From Stieleria magnilauensis (GTDB lineage: Bacteria > Planctomycetota > Planctomycetia > Pirellulales > Pirellulaceae), in the NCBI GenBank assembly GCA_007753675.1, contig CP036432.1, positions 1,090,394 to 1,154,393 of the forward strand: a stretch of 64,000 nucleotides of DNA. The letters are read 5' to 3'. A model generated the notes under the pieces. The model had not been told where the DNA came from. It made no database searches and saw nothing but the letters and a program-made list of their open reading frames with translations. This document shows, in pieces, positions 61,645 to 64,000 of this stretch (positions are counted from its first letter, which is position 1; each line of letters opens with the position of its first letter). The position numbers and the translations under genes were made by a program.

Positions 61645-63282
61645 TCAGCGGCGTAGCTCAATCCCCAGGCTCTTGATTCGCGACGCAAGTGTGGTCGGTT
61701 TCATGCCGAGCAATTCTGCAGCGCCACCGGCTCCAGACACCTTACCCTTGGTTTGTGACAGGGCGCGGCGAATGTTGTTGGTTTCCAGTTCACGCAGTTC
61801 AGCGACCGTCATCACGCGTTCGTCCTCGGCGGGCCCGGTCGCGTCGTCGGTCGCGCCGGGGCCGCTGGCGGAAGGTCGGTCGCTTGCGGATCGACCGGGG
61901 GCAAGCTGGAATCGTAACCGTCCGGCTTTGGCTGTGATCATGGCGCGTTCGAGGACGTGCTGGAATTCGCGAACGTTGCCGGGCCAATCGTAACGTTGTA
62001 ACTCATGCACGTTTGCCTTGGTCAGCCGGGGTGTCGGACGGCCGAGCTTGCGGGCGAGCTGTGTGAGAAGGTGTTCGGCGAGCAGCGGAATGTCTTCCTT
62101 GCGTTGGCAAAGCGGTGGCAACTCGATCGGAAAGACACTGAGGCGATAGTAGAGATCAGCGCGGAATCGTCCGGCATCGCTTTCCGCTTTCAAGTCGCGA
62201 TTGGTCGCCGCGATGATCCGCACGTTGACGCGGCGTGTACGCTCTTCGCCGACACGTTCCAGCTCTGATTCTTGAAGCACTCGCAATAGCTTGCTCTGCA
62301 GATCAAGTGGGATTTCACCGATCTCATCCAGGAACAACGTACCCCCGTCGGCCAATTCGAAACGTCCGATCCGATCACGCACCGCGCCGGTAAAGCTGCC
62401 TTTGGTGTGGCCGAAAAATTCACTGTCATACAGTTCACGCGGGATCGCGGCACAGTTGACTTTGATCAGCGGTCGATCGTTGCGTGTCGAACGCCGATGG
62501 ATTTCGCGGGCGACCAGTTCCTTGCCGGTGCCGCTTTGGCCGGTGACCAAAACCGTTGAATCGGTCGGTGCGACAAGCTCAATCTGCTCGGCGACTTTTC
62601 GCAGCGCCGCACTTTGGCCGACCATGTCACCGAACGCATTTCTCGTCCGCACTTCCTCTTGCAGATAGTCGTTCTCCATTTCCAAGCGGCGGCGCAGCGA
62701 TTCGATCTCTTCCCACGCCGACGCATTGGCAAGCGATGCCGCTGCGTGGTTGGCGATCGAACGCAGCCAGTCCAGGTCGTCGTCGTTGATCGTGCTGCGA
62801 CTAAACACGGCCAGCACCCCGAGCACTTTACCGCGGTACACCAACGGTTGGCCACCGAAACCGCGAATGCCTTCCGCTTCGGCCCAATCGGGGTGGACCA
62901 GCCAATCGGGCTTGCCGGCCAGATTGCCGACTTCCAATGGTTCGCCTGTCGCCGCGATCCGGCCCACTTTGCGGACTCCGATCGGGAACCGTCGAAAGGC
63001 GCCGTCGGTTCGCGACAGGTCACGCTGCGGGTCCACTAACGACGCACCGCCGCTGGCTACCAAATGAAGACACCTGGTTTGGTCGGGGCACTCTTGCCGC
63101 AGCGGACACGTTTCGCAGCCCGCTCCCGGACGAATCAGCCAGATCCTCACCAAGGCCACCGCCGGCGACGCGGCAATGTGATCGACGATCAGCTTCAGCG
63201 CATCGTTGACCTGCAGCCGTTGGGCCATCTCCAGCAGCAGCGTCTTGGGCTGTTCAATCAGGGGGGGCTTGTCATTGAGCAT
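61645..63282 (-). CDS. GAF-domain sigma-54 activator with four-Cys sensor motif
   Basis: A 545-residue enhancer-binding protein. The N-terminal GAF domain (about 10-185) has four Cys at about 56, 59, 65 and 71 (C-x2-C-x5-C-x5-C) and 'GVLAVFSRSTINDDDLDWLR'. A coiled linker leads to the AAA+ domain (about 215-445): Walker A GQSGTGKE, L1 loop GSFTGA, Walker B LFLDEIGE, 'RFRADLYYRLSVFPIELPPL'. A Fis-type HTH closes the protein (about 515-545, 'GAAELLGMKPTTLASRIKSL'). The Cys set suggests redox or metal sensing. Divergent from the AhpD-family gene. Confidence 0.9.
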   Translation of the reverse strand: MLNDKPPLIEQPKTLLLEMAQRLQVNDALKLIVDHIAASPAVALVRIWLIRPGAGCETCPLRQECPDQTRCLHLVASGGASLVDPQRDLSRTDGAFRRFPIGVRKVGRIAATGEPLEVGNLAGKPDWLVHPDWAEAEGIRGFGGQPLVYRGKVLGVLAVFSRSTINDDDLDWLRSIANHAAASLANASAWEEIESLRRRLEMENDYLQEEVRTRNAFGDMVGQSAALRKVAEQIELVAPTDSTVLVTGQSGTGKELVAREIHRRSTRNDRPLIKVNCAAIPRELYDSEFFGHTKGSFTGAVRDRIGRFELADGGTLFLDEIGEIPLDLQSKLLRVLQESELERVGEERTRRVNVRIIAATNRDLKAESDAGRFRADLYYRLSVFPIELPPLCQRKEDIPLLAEHLLTQLARKLGRPTPRLTKANVHELQRYDWPGNVREFQHVLERAMITAKAGRLRFQLAPGRSASDRPSASGPGATDDATGPAEDERVMTVAELRELETNNIRRALSQTKGKVSGAGGAAELLGMKPTTLASRIKSLGIELRR

Positions 63283-63428
63283 CTGCGAAACATAAGCGAA
63301 AATTCGTGAGAGGCAACCGAGATTTCGGGGATCTACGAGATGTCGGTACTTGGCAGATTCTCGTGTGCGTTCCGTAAAACGTGTGTGCGTAGGCACTTGC
63401 GGTTTTTTTAGCGGCTTTGGTCCGGGGC

Positions 63429-63447
63429 TTGCGATAGGGAATCGCAA
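63429..63447. promoter_or_regulatory. palindrome, possible activator-binding site
   Basis: TTGCGAT and ATCGCAA form a perfect 7-base inverted repeat with a 5-base centre (AGGGA), 58 bases before the AhpD-family ATG and 147 bases upstream of the activator gene. Position and symmetry suit an upstream activator site. Confidence 0.4.
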
Positions 63448-63504
63448 TGAGCAGTGACTTCCACTGCTTGCCGTTCAAAACCCCTTTGTATGAGGACAGT
63501 AGCG

Positions 63505-64000
63505 ATGACCCGAATCAGCCCCATCAACCCTGCAACCGCAACCGGCACCGCCCGAGAATTGCTCAATGGCGTCGAGTCCAAGTTGGGCATGATCCCGAAC
63601 ATGATGTCCACGATGGCCAACTCACCGGCCGTCTTGGACGCGTACCTGAAATTCAGCGGCGCGCTCGCCGCAGGCGGACTGTCGGCCAAAGATCGCGAGC
63701 GAATCGCGTTGGCTGTCGGGCAAGCCAATCGATGTGACTATTGCCTGAGCGCTCACACGGCGATCGGCAAGATGGTCGGGCTGACGGCCGAGCAGATCCG
63801 CGATGCCCGGTCGGCGGCCGACGCCGATGCAAAGTCCGACGCGATCGTGAAGTTTGCGGCACAGTTGGTTGAAAAACGCGGTTTGGTTTCCGACGACGAA
63901 GTCGCGGCGGCCCGTCGTGCAGGGCTGGGGGACGGCGAGATCGTCGAAGTCGTGGCCAACACGGCGCTGAACCTGTTGACCAACTACTTCAACCACGTCG
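63505..64000 (+). CDS. AhpD-family alkylhydroperoxidase / carboxymuconolactone decarboxylase fold (cut by right edge)
   Basis: At least 165 residues, running off the right edge. It has the AhpD peroxidase motif 'CDYCLSAHTAIGKMVGL' (C-x-x-C with His, about 76-92), the active site used to reduce hydroperoxides. 'RISPINPATATGTARELLNG' and 'VESKLGMIPNMMSTMANSPA' are typical of the family's opening. GAGGACAG precedes the ATG. Divergent from the GAF-sigma-54 activator, which may control it. Confidence 0.88.
   Translation, partial: MTRISPINPATATGTARELLNGVESKLGMIPNMMSTMANSPAVLDAYLKFSGALAAGGLSAKDRERIALAVGQANRCDYCLSAHTAIGKMVGLTAEQIRDARSAADADAKSDAIVKFAAQLVEKRGLVSDDEVAAARRAGLGDGEIVEVVANTALNLLTNYFNHV

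Overview
The window looks like chromosome of a marine-type planctomycete, most likely a Pirellulaceae/Rhodopirellula-like organism. The sequence signs are a DUF1559 protein with a type IV pilin-like N-terminus, a giant secreted protein with the planctomycete RR-rich/ERRDLLA N-terminal sorting signal and a dockerin end, a PEP-CTERM protein, a TIGR03790 protein, and small Cys-lipoproteins of types I associate with planctomycetes. Base composition is fairly even and moderately GC-rich. I see no phage, integrase, transposase or CRISPR array. Identifications are from reading the sequence; no database search was run.

Layout. 0-6 kb: the tail of an unknown gene, a 2-keto-4-pentenoate hydratase-like enzyme, a small membrane protein and an 1146-residue secreted calcium-binding protein. 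6-20 kb: a flagellar locus. On the minus strand are fliS, fliD, flagellin and flgM. Divergently on the plus strand are a TPR protein with an STN-like domain, a second exported TPR-like protein, a FlgN-like helical protein, a sigma-54 activator, fliK, flgD and flgE. Together these cover filament export and capping (FliS, FliD, FlgN-like), sigma-28 control (FlgM), hook assembly (FlgD, FlgE, FliK) and a local sigma-54 switch. 20-33 kb: a small lipoprotein, an HU-family protein, an exported two-gene unit with a von Willebrand A protein, a PPP-type phosphatase, the PEP-CTERM protein, the TIGR03790 protein, thymidylate kinase, a zinc-ribbon protein, a FeeM-type N-acyl amino acid synthase and a WYL regulator. 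Next comes an 800-base region packed with eleven copies of a GGGGTCTGTCCCC-type motif.

33-45 kb: rsmG, a UDP-glucuronate decarboxylase, panC, a bifunctional-nuclease-domain protein, glgB preceded by a 22-base tandem repeat, an RNase H-fold protein that seems to have lost active-site residues, a YkgJ Cys-cluster protein, a Gfo/Idh/MocA oxidoreductase, a PQQ-type propeller, a phosphoesterase, a small secreted protein, and tmRNA with a predicted ADENLQLAA tag and a strong terminator. 45-58 kb: a thioredoxin-DsbD fusion that carries a REP-like palindrome inside its reading frame, a flavodoxin, an ICMT-like methyltransferase, a PolX-type helix-hairpin-helix protein without the polymerase core, a cytochrome c lipoprotein, an outer-membrane porin, a three-gene MacB-like ABC/adaptor operon and two unknown proteins. 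58-64 kb: a long repeat-bearing gap, the DUF1559 protein, a small lipoprotein, a membrane protein, and a GAF-sigma-54 activator divergent from an AhpD-family peroxidase that runs off the right edge.

The most unusual material is the palindrome cluster at 32.6-33.1 kb, the in-frame REP-like insertion at 46.3 kb, the degenerate RNase H, the Cys-rich GAF activator/AhpD pair with a palindrome between them, the TPR-STN protein inside the flagellar locus, and a perfect Shine-Dalgarno with a mini-ORF overlapping the tmRNA 5' end. I found no single convincing new multi-gene system.
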